Source: Caballeronia hypogeia (GTDB lineage: Bacteria; Pseudomonadota; Gammaproteobacteria; Burkholderiales; Burkholderiaceae). Taken from it: 64,000 nucleotides of DNA. Under the pieces are notes generated by a model. The model saw only the letters and a program-made list of their open reading frames with translations, did no database searches and had not been told where the DNA came from. Shown here in pieces: positions 53,078-61,359 of this stretch. The translations under genes and the position numbers were made by a program. The first letter of the stretch is position 1. Every line of letters begins with the position of its first letter. The stretch is taken from NCBI RefSeq assembly GCF_001544875.2, contig NZ_FCOA02000006.1, positions 1 through 64,000 of the forward strand, written 5' to 3'.

Positions 53078-54030
53078 GCGTGCGCGCCGGTCCCGATGTC
53101 GATGCCGCGTCTGAACGGATCGCGCTCGTCGAACACGAGACGCCCTTCGCCCATGATGTGCGCGTAGCCTGTGATCGTCGGCACGAGCGTGTCGCCGTCT
53201 TTCGTATAACTGCCCTCGAACACGCTGCCGATGATGCTTTCCTGGCGCCACGCCGCCCCCGGCGCGAGCATGCCGTCCGCCGCGAGGCAGGCGAGCTTGG
53301 CGCTCGTTCCCGTGCCGCACGGCGAGCGGTCATAGGCGCTGCCGGGGCACAGCACGAAGTTGCGGCTGTCGACGCCCGCGACCGTTGAATCAGCGAACAG
53401 CTCGATATGGTCTATGTACGCGCCCGCAGCGCCCGTGATGGCTTGCGCATGCAGCGCGTCGCGGATCGCCCCGGTGAATGCGGTCAGCTCCGGGATGCGC
53501 GAGGGCACGAGTTCGCGCCCGTGATCCGCGACGAGAAAGAACCAGTTGCCGCCCCACGCGACATCGCCGCTGAGCGGGCCATGACCCGGCACATCCACCG
53601 TGACCGCGCGCAGGTGCCGGTACGCCGGCACGTTGCGCACGCTGACACTGCCGTTTTCGTTGAGCGTCGCATCGACGGGACCCACCGGCGTATCGATCCG
53701 GTGCCGCCCCGGCGCGATCCTGCCCGCGTGCGCCAGCGACGCGACCAGCCCGATCGTGCCGTGCCCGCACATCCCGAGATAGCCGACGTTGTTGAAGAAG
53801 ATGACGCCCGCCGCCGCCGCGGGATCGTCGGGTTCGCACAGGAGCGCGCCGACCATCACGTCCGAGCCGCGCGGCTCCGTGACCATGGCGCGGCGCCAGT
53901 GGTCGTTGCGCGTGCGGAACGCGTCGAGACGTTGCGCCAGAGTGCCACCGCCCAGATCGGGGCCGCCCGCGATCACGAGGCGCGTGGGTTCGCCGCCCGT
54001 ATGCGAGTCGATGATGTCGATGGTTTTCAT
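53074..54030 (-). CDS. 4-hydroxyproline 2-epimerase (proline racemase family)
   Basis: Interconverts trans-4-hydroxy-L-proline and cis-4-hydroxy-D-proline. The 318 residues start [20 protein letters not shown] and hold the two catalytic cysteines, C88 in [15 protein letters not shown] and C238 in [12 protein letters not shown]. Both being Cys marks an epimerase/racemase, not the Cys/Thr dehydratase. The hydroxyproline operon behind it supports epimerase rather than proline racemase. First gene of the leftward operon; divergent from the DapA-family remnant at 54245. Confidence 0.93.
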   Translation of the reverse strand: MKTIDIIDSHTGGEPTRLVIAGGPDLGGGTLAQRLDAFRTRNDHWRRAMVTEPRGSDVMVGALLCEPDDPAAAAGVIFFNNVGYLGMCGHGTIGLVASLAHAGRIAPGRHRIDTPVGPVDATLNENGSVSVRNVPAYRHLRAVTVDVPGHGPLSGDVAWGGNWFFLVADHGRELVPSRIPELTAFTGAIRDALHAQAITGAAGAYIDHIELFADSTVAGVDSRNFVLCPGSAYDRSPCGTGTSAKLACLAADGMLAPGAAWRQESIIGSVFEGSYTKDGDTLVPTITGYAHIMGEGRLVFDERDPFRRGIDIGTGAHA

Positions 54031-54244
54031 GCCGCCTATCCTAGAAACGCCCGCGCTGGGCGTCTTGAAGCGGCTTCACGCGTTCGATGACGAAATCGGC
54101 ATAGTCGCCCAATGCGTAGGAGCGCCATGAACGAGCGTGCGGATACTATGCCGAAATCTGCACGCGGCGCGCGCGCAACGCGCAAGACTTCATATCGTTC
54201 GGTGCTTACACTGCCTGTCGTCCCAGCGCTTTCGGACAGCTGCC

Positions 54245-54411
54245 GTGACGCATATCTGGGAAGGCGACATGCCCGCCGTGACCACCAAGTTCAACGCCGA
54301 TTCCAGCATAGACCGCGCCTGGACCGCGAAGAATGTCGACGCGCAGATCGAGGCCGGCGTCGACGGCATCATCGTGTGCTCGATACGCGTCCGGAATTGC
54401 CGCAGGTTTAA
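54245..54411 (+). pseudogene. Remnant of a DapA-family gene (hydroxyproline pathway deaminase) with internal deletion
   Basis: From a GTG at 54245 the frame reads MTHIWEGDMPAVTTKFNADS and continues SIDRAWTAKNVDAQ and IEAGVDGIIVC, the N-terminal 45 residues of dihydrodipicolinate-synthase-family proteins of hydroxyproline clusters. At 54377-54385 homology stops. Immediately after, in the +2 frame, VLDTRPELPQV and a stop codon at 54409-54411 look like the C-terminus of the same family. About 250 codons appear to be missing, and the join is out of frame. The intact enzyme would be 1-pyrroline-4-hydroxy-2-carboxylate deaminase, the step after the dehydrogenase. The C-terminal match is short and based on memory of the family. 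Confidence 0.75.
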
Positions 54412-54441
54412 GTCACCCGCAAGAGAGTTCGCGCGCAAATG

Positions 54442-54470
54442 AAAAGTGCCGTCGCGTGGACGGCACTTTT
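54442..54470. terminator. Bidirectional rho-independent terminator
   Basis: A perfect 12-bp stem (AAAAGTGCCGTC at 54442-54453, complement at 54459-54470) with a 5-base loop and A4/T4 ends. It lies between the DapA-family remnant (plus) and the OmpR-like regulator (minus, ends 54487), and can serve both. Confidence 0.85.
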
Positions 54471-54486
54471 CGCTAGTCAATTCGCC

Positions 54487-55224
54487 TTACGCGGCGATCT
54501 GGGCGGGATCGGCGAGATTGTCTTCGGCGCCCTCGCCTTCGTCATAGAGATGCAGCAGGCGATAGCCGCTCTTGTACACCGGCTGCAGACGGAAATTGTT
54601 GACCGGCTCGATTTCGAGCGCGAGACGCAGACGCGAGACGTGACTGTCGATGGTGCGCGTGGTTTCGCGGAACTCGCGGCCCCAGACCATCGCGAAGATG
54701 TGATCGCGCGACAGCACGCGGCCGATATTGGAGAAGAAGAGCTGTGCGAGACGGAACTGCGTGCCGCTCAGCTGCACCGGCTTGCCGCGCACGGTGACGG
54801 TCTGCTGACGGGCGTCGAAACGATACGGGCCGACTTCGAGACAGGCATTCGAGCTCGCCGGATACGCGCGGCGCAGCAGCGCCTCGACGCGCGCGCCGAA
54901 CTCGCCCGGGCGGATCGGATAGACGACGAAGTCGTCCGCGCCGGCCGTCAGCGCGCAGACCACATTGTGCTCGGCGCCGTCCGGCGTCGCGAACATGACC
55001 GGCACGCGCTCGCCGAAGCTGGAGCGCACGGATTTCAGCAGATCGAGCCCGCACAGGCCCGTGGAATTCCAGTCGAGAATCAGCAGATCGACCGTGGAGC
55101 GGGACAGCGTTTTCGACAGCACGAGGCCGTCGCCGAACGTGACGCAGGTATGGCCGAGTCGTTTGACGACGTCGCTGATGAGATTTCGATAACTTGGGTC
55201 GGTTTGCAAAACGGCGACGCGCAT
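54487..55224 (-). CDS. OmpR-family response regulator with atypical receiver
   Basis: A 245-residue protein: receiver (1-120) and winged-helix DNA-binding domain (about 130-230: LSGTQFRLAQLFFSNIGRVL, TTRTIDSHVSRLRLALEIEP). The output domain is normal. In the receiver, the acidic pair near residue 9 is reduced to one Asp (VLQTDPSYRN), the phosphoacceptor position is an Asp in LLILDWNSTG, the switch Thr is present (FATPDG), but the invariant Lys is replaced by Tyr (DDFVVYPIRPGEF). Such receivers are often not controlled by phosphorylation. No kinase gene is adjacent. It starts at 55224 and ends at a shared terminator. Confidence 0.88.
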   Translation of the reverse strand: MRVAVLQTDPSYRNLISDVVKRLGHTCVTFGDGLVLSKTLSRSTVDLLILDWNSTGLCGLDLLKSVRSSFGERVPVMFATPDGAEHNVVCALTAGADDFVVYPIRPGEFGARVEALLRRAYPASSNACLEVGPYRFDARQQTVTVRGKPVQLSGTQFRLAQLFFSNIGRVLSRDHIFAMVWGREFRETTRTIDSHVSRLRLALEIEPVNNFRLQPVYKSGYRLLHLYDEGEGAEDNLADPAQIAA

Positions 55225-55749
55225 AGTGTCTTACCTGATGAGTCCAAGGGACATTGGAGCGGATAACCCGGATGGGGCGACCGCAGGCGTCTCGTTGCGG
55301 GAGAGACGGGGATTCAAGCTCGGCATTCTGGGCAGAGCAGTGAACCTTTCCCATCGGACTCATCCGAATTGTCAACGCATGTGACGGCGCTGGAAGGCCG
55401 CGCCGGCAGCGTCTGATGCGCGCAACCATCTCAAAAATAGAACGGCTTTTCGCTTTTGAGCCGGCTTCCGTCCTGTAACATCGCGCCTCTGGCTCAAACA
55501 GTTCCCGCTTCCGCCGTTTTACCGAGACGTCGCGTGGCAAGCTGCGCCGCGACTGTCCGTCGCAACGCGCAGCGCGGACGACGGGCGGCGGCTCAAGAAT
55601 CCGCGCCCGTCCGGTTCCTGGCGTGGCGCGCAGCGCACCGCCCGGGCCTTCGATTCGCGTCCACCCGGCGCGTCTGACCTACCCGCAGGGCAAAGCCTCG
55701 TCCTATCCGCGCGTCATGCGTGGCTTTTCCACTCACGGGTTTTCTTTCG
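55225..55749. other. Gene-free region between the OmpR-like regulator and an MFS gene
   Basis: About 525 bases between divergent starts. Frames in the region are Arg/Ala-rich with no recognisable content. AT-richer sequence near 55430-55490 may contain a promoter for the MFS gene. No hairpin was seen. Confidence 0.4.
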
Positions 55750-57042
55750 ATGCAGGCAACACCTCTGTCCGACGCCCCGCGCGCGGCCGGCCGCGCCCTC
55801 ACGCGCGGCGATTACAAGACGCTCACGCTCGCCGCGCTCGGCGGCGCGCTCGAGTTCTACGACTTCATCATCTTCGTGTTCTTTGCGCCGGTCATCGGCC
55901 AGTTGTTCTTTCCGCCGTCGATTCCCGACTGGCTGCGTCAATTGCAGACCTTCGGCATCTTCGCGGCGGGTTATCTGGCTCGGCCGCTGGGCGGGATCAT
56001 CATGGCGCACTTCGGCGACCTGCTCGGCCGCAAGCGCATGTTCACGCTCTCCGTGCTGCTCATGTCCGTGCCCACGCTGTTGATGGGCATGCTGCCCACT
56101 TATGCGTCGATCGGCCTTATGGCGCCGGTGCTGCTGCTCCTGTTCCGCGTGATGCAGGGCGCGGCGGTCGGCGGCGAAGTGCCGGGCGCCTGGGTGTTCG
56201 TCTCGGAGCACGTGCCGGCGCGCCACGTCGGCTATGCATGCGGCACGCTCACCGCCGGTCTCACCGCTGGCATTCTGCTCGGCTCGCTGATCGCCACCGC
56301 CATCAACAAGGCTTTCGTGCCCGCCGAAGTCGCCGATTACGCATGGCGCCTGCCGTTCCTTCTCGGCGGCCTGTTCGGCCTGTGCTCGGTTTATCTGCGC
56401 CGCTGGCTGCATGAGACGCCGGTGTTCGCCGAACTGCAGAAACGCAAGGCGATCGCGGCCGAGATTCCGCTCAAGGCCGTGCTGCGCGACCACGGCCGTG
56501 CCGTGATCGTGTCGATGCTGCTCACGTGGATGCTGTCGGCGGCGATCGTCGTCGTGATTTTGATGACGCCCACGCTCCTGCAGAAGCAGTTCCACATTGC
56601 GCCGGCGACCGTGCTGGTGGCGAACTGCGCCGCGACGCTGTGCCTGACGATCGGCTGCGTGCTGTCGGGCGCGCTCGCAGGACGCATCGGCGCGGGCAAG
56701 ACGATCTTCATCGGCGGCATTGCGCTGGCTGTTTCGTACTGGCTGATGTTCCAGCAGATCGCGATCGATGCGTCCGCGCTGCTCGCGTGGTACGCGCTCG
56801 CGGGCTTTTTCGTCGGCGTGATCGGCGCGATTCCGTTCGTGATGGTCAACGCGTTTCCGCCCGCCGTGCGCTTCTCGGGCATCTCGTTTTCGTACAACGT
56901 CGCGTATGCGGTGTTCGGCGGACTGACGCCGATCGTCGTCTCGCTGATGATGAAATCGAGCCCGATGGCGCCCGCGATCTACGTCGGCGCCTTGTGCGCG
57001 GTCGGCGCGCTGACGACGCTTTTCATCCGTAAAGCGCGTTAA
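55750..57042 (+). CDS. MFS transporter, metabolite:H+ symporter (ProP-like) family
   Basis: A 430-residue MFS protein with 12 predicted helices. LEFYDFIIFVFFAPVIGQLF, the loop motif FGDLLGRKRMFTLSVLLMSV and VMQGAAVGGEVPGAWVFVSE mark the metabolite:H+ symporter branch (ProP, ShiA, citrate and alpha-ketoglutarate carriers). The Met at 55750 (MQATPLSDAP) is preferred to the one at 55720. Single gene, closed by a good terminator. Substrate unknown; an organic acid or betaine is typical for the family. Confidence 0.9.
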   Translation: MQATPLSDAPRAAGRALTRGDYKTLTLAALGGALEFYDFIIFVFFAPVIGQLFFPPSIPDWLRQLQTFGIFAAGYLARPLGGIIMAHFGDLLGRKRMFTLSVLLMSVPTLLMGMLPTYASIGLMAPVLLLLFRVMQGAAVGGEVPGAWVFVSEHVPARHVGYACGTLTAGLTAGILLGSLIATAINKAFVPAEVADYAWRLPFLLGGLFGLCSVYLRRWLHETPVFAELQKRKAIAAEIPLKAVLRDHGRAVIVSMLLTWMLSAAIVVVILMTPTLLQKQFHIAPATVLVANCAATLCLTIGCVLSGALAGRIGAGKTIFIGGIALAVSYWLMFQQIAIDASALLAWYALAGFFVGVIGAIPFVMVNAFPPAVRFSGISFSYNVAYAVFGGLTPIVVSLMMKSSPMAPAIYVGALCAVGALTTLFIRKAR

Positions 57043-57063
57043 ACGCCTCCGAGCGAGTTCGAG

Positions 57064-57100
57064 AAAATGGCGCACCGCAAAAGCGGCGCGCCATTTTTTT
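57064..57100 (+). terminator. Rho-independent terminator after the ProP-like gene
   Basis: AAAATGGCGC at 57064-57073 pairs with GCGCCATTTT at 57088-57097, with a second stem CCGC/GCGG inside, followed by seven or more T. It lies 21 bases behind the stop codon. Confidence 0.85.
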
Positions 57101-57157
57101 CATCCGGCTTTCACGTTTCAGGCCGCAGCGAAACATCGAGCGCGGCGCACGCCTAGC

Positions 57158-58633
57158 ATGAAGGCCATGAACTCGAACCTTTCCTCATCCGAATCGCGTC
57201 TGTCCACACGGCAGATGCTCGTCGTGACGGCGACCAGCGTCGGCTTCGTCGTCTCCCAACTCGATGTCTCCATCGTCAATGTCGCGCTCGCGAGCATCGG
57301 CCATGATCTCGGCGCGAGCGTCGCGAGCCTGCAATGGACCGTCGACAGTTACGCGCTCGCGTTCTCGGCGCTGATGCTCTCGGCGGGCTCGCTCGGCGAC
57401 CGCTTCGGCGCGCGGCGCATGTTTCTGGGCGGTCTCGCGCTGTTCGCGCTGGCCTCCCTCGCTTGCGCCTTCTCGCGCGACGCGCCGCAACTGATCGCCG
57501 CGCGCGCGTGGCAGGGCGTCGGCGCGGCGGCGATGCTGCCGAATTCGCTCGCGCTGCTGAACGTCGCGTGCGGCCACGACCGGCGTCTGCGCGCCCGCGC
57601 GGTCGGCCTGTGGACCGCGGCGGGCGCGGTGTCGATCGCGGCGGGGCCGATCGTCGGCGGTGTGCTGATCGCGGCATTCGGCTGGCGCAGCATCTTCTGG
57701 GTGAATCTGCCGATCTGCATCGCCGGCGTCGCGGCGACCTTGCTCTGGGTCGAAAACGCGCGCCCGAAGGACGCGGCGCATGCGCGCGGCATCGATCTGC
57801 CGGGCCAGGCGCTCGCGATCGCAGCGCTGGCGGCGTTCGTCGGCGCGGTGATCGAATTGCGTCCGCTGGGATTCGCGCATCCGCTGGTCGCTGGTGGCCT
57901 CGTGCTGGCGCTGGCGGCGGGCGGCGCGTTCATCGCGGTCGAGCGCAAAAGCCGTGCGCCGATGCTGCCGCTTTCGCTCTTTTCGGAACGTACGTTCAGC
58001 GCCGCGGTGATCTTCGGAATCGGCGTGAATCTCACCTACTATGGAATGGTGTTCGTGCTGAGCCTGTACTTGCAGCGCGTGCTCGGCCATACGCCTTTGC
58101 AGACCGGCCTCGCCTTCCTGCCTCTGACGGGCGGCTTCCTGATCTCGAATCTCGTGAGCGGCCCCGTGGTGGCGCGCTTCGGCTCGCGTGGCCCGATGAT
58201 CGCGGGGGCGCTGCTCGACGCCGCCGGTTTCGCCGCGCTCGGCTTCGTCGATGCGACGACGCCCACCACAGCCCTGCTCGTGCCGTTTCTGCTGATTCCG
58301 TCCGGCATGGGACTGGCGGTTCCTGCGATGACGACCGCCTTGCTCGGCACCGTCGGCCAGCAGCGAGCGGGGACGGCCTCGGCGGTGCTCAACACGGCGC
58401 GGCAGGCGGCGGGCGCGATCGGCGTCGCGGCCTTCGGCGCGCTGGCCGGTCACGGAGAAGGCGCGGCGGGAGCGTTGCAGATCGTCGATGCGGTGCGCTG
58501 GTCGGCGGGGATATCGGTCGCGTTACTGTTGTGCGCCGCACTGTGCGCGCGTTGGGTCGGCAAACAGCCGGGCGCGCGCGAATCAGGAGAACGTCGGCGT
58601 GCCTGCGGCCCGGTCCCGGACGAAGCCGAATGA
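57158..58633 (+). CDS. MFS drug-resistance transporter, DHA2 (EmrB/QacA) family
   Basis: A 491-residue export protein with 14 predicted helices. VVSQLDVSIVNVALASIGHD (helix 1), LQWTVDSYALAFSALMLSAG, GSLGDRFGARRMFLGGLALF (loop motif A) and WTAAGAVSIAAGPIVGGVLI (antiporter motif C) are all present, so proton-driven export of toxic compounds is expected. The start at 57158 or the second Met two codons later may be used. No membrane-fusion partner (EmrA) or TetR gene is adjacent, so it may act alone. Confidence 0.92.
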   Translation: MKAMNSNLSSSESRLSTRQMLVVTATSVGFVVSQLDVSIVNVALASIGHDLGASVASLQWTVDSYALAFSALMLSAGSLGDRFGARRMFLGGLALFALASLACAFSRDAPQLIAARAWQGVGAAAMLPNSLALLNVACGHDRRLRARAVGLWTAAGAVSIAAGPIVGGVLIAAFGWRSIFWVNLPICIAGVAATLLWVENARPKDAAHARGIDLPGQALAIAALAAFVGAVIELRPLGFAHPLVAGGLVLALAAGGAFIAVERKSRAPMLPLSLFSERTFSAAVIFGIGVNLTYYGMVFVLSLYLQRVLGHTPLQTGLAFLPLTGGFLISNLVSGPVVARFGSRGPMIAGALLDAAGFAALGFVDATTPTTALLVPFLLIPSGMGLAVPAMTTALLGTVGQQRAGTASAVLNTARQAAGAIGVAAFGALAGHGEGAAGALQIVDAVRWSAGISVALLLCAALCARWVGKQPGARESGERRRACGPVPDEAE

Positions 58634-58744
58634 CGGGCGACATGCGGCGGGAACGCGTGTTGCAAGCGTCGAGGCAGCGCGCGTCCAGAGACGAGCCAGC
58701 GCGCACGCCATCGACCCGATCAGGAACATATCAAGGAGAACATC

Positions 58745-58912
58745 ATGTCGACGTCGCCACGCTCGCCCGAGGAGCCGCAGGAACCGGACCCCGACAAGCT
58801 GCTCGACCCGGACGCGCCGCCCAATCCCGAAGATCCCGACATGCCCGACGGGCCCGACTCCGCCACGCCGATCGTGCCCGCCGATCCGAAGAACGGCGAG
58901 CCACGCATGTAA
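58745..58912 (+). CDS. 55-residue acidic, proline-rich protein
   Basis: A short gene with an AAGGAGA ribosome site 6 bases before the ATG and a terminator 25 bases after the stop. The product starts MSTSPRSPEEPQEPDPDKLL and consists mainly of Pro, Asp, Glu and Ser, so it is disordered and strongly acidic. The family is not recognised. The good start and end signals make it a real transcript. Confidence 0.65.
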   Translation: MSTSPRSPEEPQEPDPDKLLDPDAPPNPEDPDMPDGPDSATPIVPADPKNGEPRM

Positions 58913-58936
58913 AGGCGCTCGTCCCGGAAAAACAGC

Positions 58937-58975
58937 AATGCCCGCGCGGCCGGTCGGGACGCGCGGGCATTTTTG
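58937..58975 (+). terminator. Rho-independent terminator after the acidic small protein
   Basis: AATGCCCGCGC at 58937-58947 pairs with GCGCGGGCATT at 58961-58971, followed by three further T. It lies 24 bases past the stop codon and near the end of the leftward gene at 58995. Confidence 0.75.
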
Positions 58976-58994
58976 CGCCGTGTAGCGAAGAAAA

Positions 58995-59267
58995 CTACAG
59001 GCTCGTGGTCTGCACCGCGCCCGTTTCCAGCGCCCGCTCGATCAAGGCCTCCTGCTGCGCCTTGCGCACGGCGTCGGCCAGCAGCGTGTCGGGCGCTTCC
59101 ACTTCCGCCTTGATCGCACCGATGATGCCGTCGGCCTCCACGATCACGAGCGATTCCGCCGAATCCGCGCGGCTGATGATGACGCGCGGCGGACCGCCGC
59201 CCTCCGCGATGCTCGCGCAGAACTGCATCTTTTGCCCGCCGATCACTTGCTCGAATGTTTGAATCAT
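58995..59267 (-). CDS. Hypothetical protein, 90 residues
   Basis: Unrecognised protein starting MIQTFEQVIGGQKMQFCASI. A beta-rich first half (RVIISRADSAESLVIVEADG) is followed by a helical second half (LLADAVRKAQQEALIERALE). The open frame upstream (to 60221) is a shadow of the next gene and is not used. It is on the same strand as the MmyB-type regulator, 132 bases downstream of it. Confidence 0.6.
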   Translation of the reverse strand: MIQTFEQVIGGQKMQFCASIAEGGGPPRVIISRADSAESLVIVEADGIIGAIKAEVEAPDTLLADAVRKAQQEALIERALETGAVQTTSL

Positions 59268-59398
59268 CGCTGTCTTCCGCGTTGGTTGGACAAAAGCTGA
59301 CAAAGGCTGCACACCGTTCGGCCCGCAGCCCGCTTTTTCATTGATCCGCGCAGGCGCGCCAGGTTCAATTCTGTAAGCTGGCGCGCAGCGACGCAAGT

Positions 59399-60217
59399 TC
59401 AACGTCTTGCATCGGCGAGGCCTCGCAGGATGCGTGCCGTCGCGTCGTCGGCGGGAAAGAATGCTTCGATCGCCAGTTCGGACAGCGTGATATCGACAGG
59501 CGTGCCGAACACGGTCGTCGTACTGAAGAACGACAGCTGGCCATGCGGCGTGCGCATTTTCAGCGGCACGAGCACCGGATCGGGCTCGCCGCGCGTCGCG
59601 TTGCGCGCATGCGCCGGTGCGGGATACGCCTCCAGTTCCACGAGCAGCGCGGCGAGCGTGGCATCGCCGGAAACGTCGACCTGCCGCCGCAGACGCGCGA
59701 GCAGATGCGCGCGCCACTCGTGCCAGTTGTCGATGCTGTCGGCGAGCCCGCGCGGATGCATCGACAGCCGCAGCACGTTGACCGGCGGCGCGAGCAACCC
59801 CGCGTCCGCCGCCGCGACCAGCGGCGCGAGCGCTGCGTTGGCCGCGACCATGGTCCAGTGACGATCGACGGCAAGCGCCGGATACGGTTCGTGCCCCTTC
59901 AGCACGAGATCGACCGCGCGCCGCGCCGCGGCGAGCTGCGGATCCGCGAGCGCGCGCTCGCGATACAGCGGCGCGTAGCCGGCCGCGACGAGCAGCGTGT
60001 TGCGCTCGCGCAGCGGCACGTCGAGCTGCTCGGCCAGGCGCATCCGCATTTCGCGGCTGGGCAGCGAGCGCCCGGATTCGACGAAGCTCAGATGGCGTGT
60101 CGAGACGTCGGCCTCGCCCGCGAGATCGAGCTGGCTCATGCGTCGTCTCTGGCGCCACTCGCGCAGCAGCGCGCCGACGGTGGATTGCGCTTCGGGCAGT
60201 GTGAGGGTCGAGTTCAT
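59399..60217 (-). CDS. Helix-turn-helix regulator with MmyB-like ligand domain
   Basis: A 272-residue protein. The N-terminal HTH (about 13-68: ALLREWRQRRRMSQLDLAGE, ADVSTRHLSFVESGRSLPSR) is of the XRE type; residues 100-265 are an MmyB-like domain (AVDRHWTMVAANAALAPLVA, SIDNWHEWRAHLLARLRRQV), a PAS-like fold that may bind a fatty acid. The last part includes LSFFSTTTVFGTPVDITLSE. Such regulators often control the gene beside them; here the divergent neighbour is motA, though that gene has its own sigma-28 promoter. Confidence 0.88.
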   Translation of the reverse strand: MNSTLTLPEAQSTVGALLREWRQRRRMSQLDLAGEADVSTRHLSFVESGRSLPSREMRMRLAEQLDVPLRERNTLLVAAGYAPLYRERALADPQLAAARRAVDLVLKGHEPYPALAVDRHWTMVAANAALAPLVAAADAGLLAPPVNVLRLSMHPRGLADSIDNWHEWRAHLLARLRRQVDVSGDATLAALLVELEAYPAPAHARNATRGEPDPVLVPLKMRTPHGQLSFFSTTTVFGTPVDITLSELAIEAFFPADDATARILRGLADARR

Positions 60218-60336
60218 GCACGCGATGTTAGACCAGCCCCGCGCACACGATCCATTACCTGCGACGTAAGCCCGATCGAACGAACGTAAGATTTACATCG
60301 CAAACGCTTGCGCAGAAAAACTTGCGCGCATAACCC

Positions 60337-60363
60337 TAAATCTCCCGTCTTTCAGGCCGTTAA
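60337..60363 (+). promoter_or_regulatory. Sigma-28 (FliA) promoter of motA
   Basis: TAAA at 60337-60340, a 15-base spacer, then GCCGTTAA at 60356-60363. The consensus is TAAA-N15-GCCGATAA, so only one base differs and the spacing is exact. It lies about 90 bases ahead of the motA start. Late flagellar genes are usually read from such promoters. Confidence 0.85.
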
Positions 60364-60456
60364 GAGCCAACAACAGCGAACAATGCGTCGCGAGCCGTGC
60401 GCGACTCCATTCCGAGCACGCACGGCCCGCGACGCCCGGACATTTGCGGAGAAATC

Positions 60457-61329
60457 ATGTTTGTCATCATCGGATGGGTGGTGGTCATCGGCTCGGTGAT
60501 CGGAAGCTTTATCGGCGTCGGCGGCCACCTCGCCGCGCTCGTGCAGCCGTTCGAGCTGCTGTGTATTTTCGGCGCGGCGATCGGCGCGTTCGTCGTGTCG
60601 AATCCGACTGCGACGCTGAAGAAAACCTTGCAGTCGATTCCGAAGGCGTTCAAGGGCGGCGGCTACACGAAGGAAAAGTATCTCGCGCTGATCGCGCTGC
60701 TTTATGAACTGCTCCAGAAAGCGCGCAAGGAAGGAATGATGGCGCTCGAAGCCGATGTCGACGCGCCCGAATCCAGCCCCGTGTTTCAGAAGTACGAACA
60801 CGTGATGGCCGATCATCATCTGCTCGATTTCATCGTCGACTATCTGCGCATGATGTCGGCGGGCAACGTCAACGCGCTCGAAATGCAGGACCTGATGGAC
60901 GAAGAACTCGAGACGCATCACACGGAAAGCTCGATCGCGGCGAACGCGATCCAGAAGATGGCCGACGGCCTGCCGGCTTTCGGTATCGTCGCGGCGGTGA
61001 TGGGCGTGGTGCACACGATGGGCTCGGTGGGCGCCGCGCCCGCCATTCTCGGCGAGATGATCGCGGGCGCGCTGGTCGGCACGTTCCTCGGCATTCTGCT
61101 GGCGTATGGCTTCATCGGTCCCCTCGCCGATCTGCTCAACGCGAAGGGCGCGGCCGAAGCCAAGCCTTTCCAATGTGTGAAGTCGGTGCTGCTCGCGTCG
61201 ATGAACGGCTATGCGCCGACGATCGCCGTCGAGTTCGGCCGCAAGGTGCTGTTCACGGCGGACCGTCCGAGCTTCAAGGAACTGGACGACGCGGTCCGCG
61301 CGACCAAGATGCCGAAGGCGGCTTCGTAA
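60457..61329 (+). CDS. motA: Flagellar motor stator protein MotA
   Basis: Inner-membrane proton-channel subunit that drives the flagellar rotor. The 290-residue protein has four membrane helices and the key residues at the E. coli positions: R90 and E98 in the cytoplasmic loop (KARKEGMMALE), P173 in GLPAFGIVAAVMG and P222 in YGFIGPLADLL. The start at 60457 follows a GCGGAGA site; the longer frame (to 60397) lies upstream of it. motB follows after 30 bases. Confidence 0.95.
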   Translation: MFVIIGWVVVIGSVIGSFIGVGGHLAALVQPFELLCIFGAAIGAFVVSNPTATLKKTLQSIPKAFKGGGYTKEKYLALIALLYELLQKARKEGMMALEADVDAPESSPVFQKYEHVMADHHLLDFIVDYLRMMSAGNVNALEMQDLMDEELETHHTESSIAANAIQKMADGLPAFGIVAAVMGVVHTMGSVGAAPAILGEMIAGALVGTFLGILLAYGFIGPLADLLNAKGAAEAKPFQCVKSVLLASMNGYAPTIAVEFGRKVLFTADRPSFKELDDAVRATKMPKAAS

Positions 61330-61359
61330 TCACACTGCGCACACGAGGGATTTACGCTC

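Noticed and set aside
54412..54442. Extension of the DapA-family remnant to 54442 as a 57-residue protein
   Set aside because: The residues after the break (SIRVRNCRRFKSPAREFARK) have no family match and are best explained as out-of-frame reading past a deletion.
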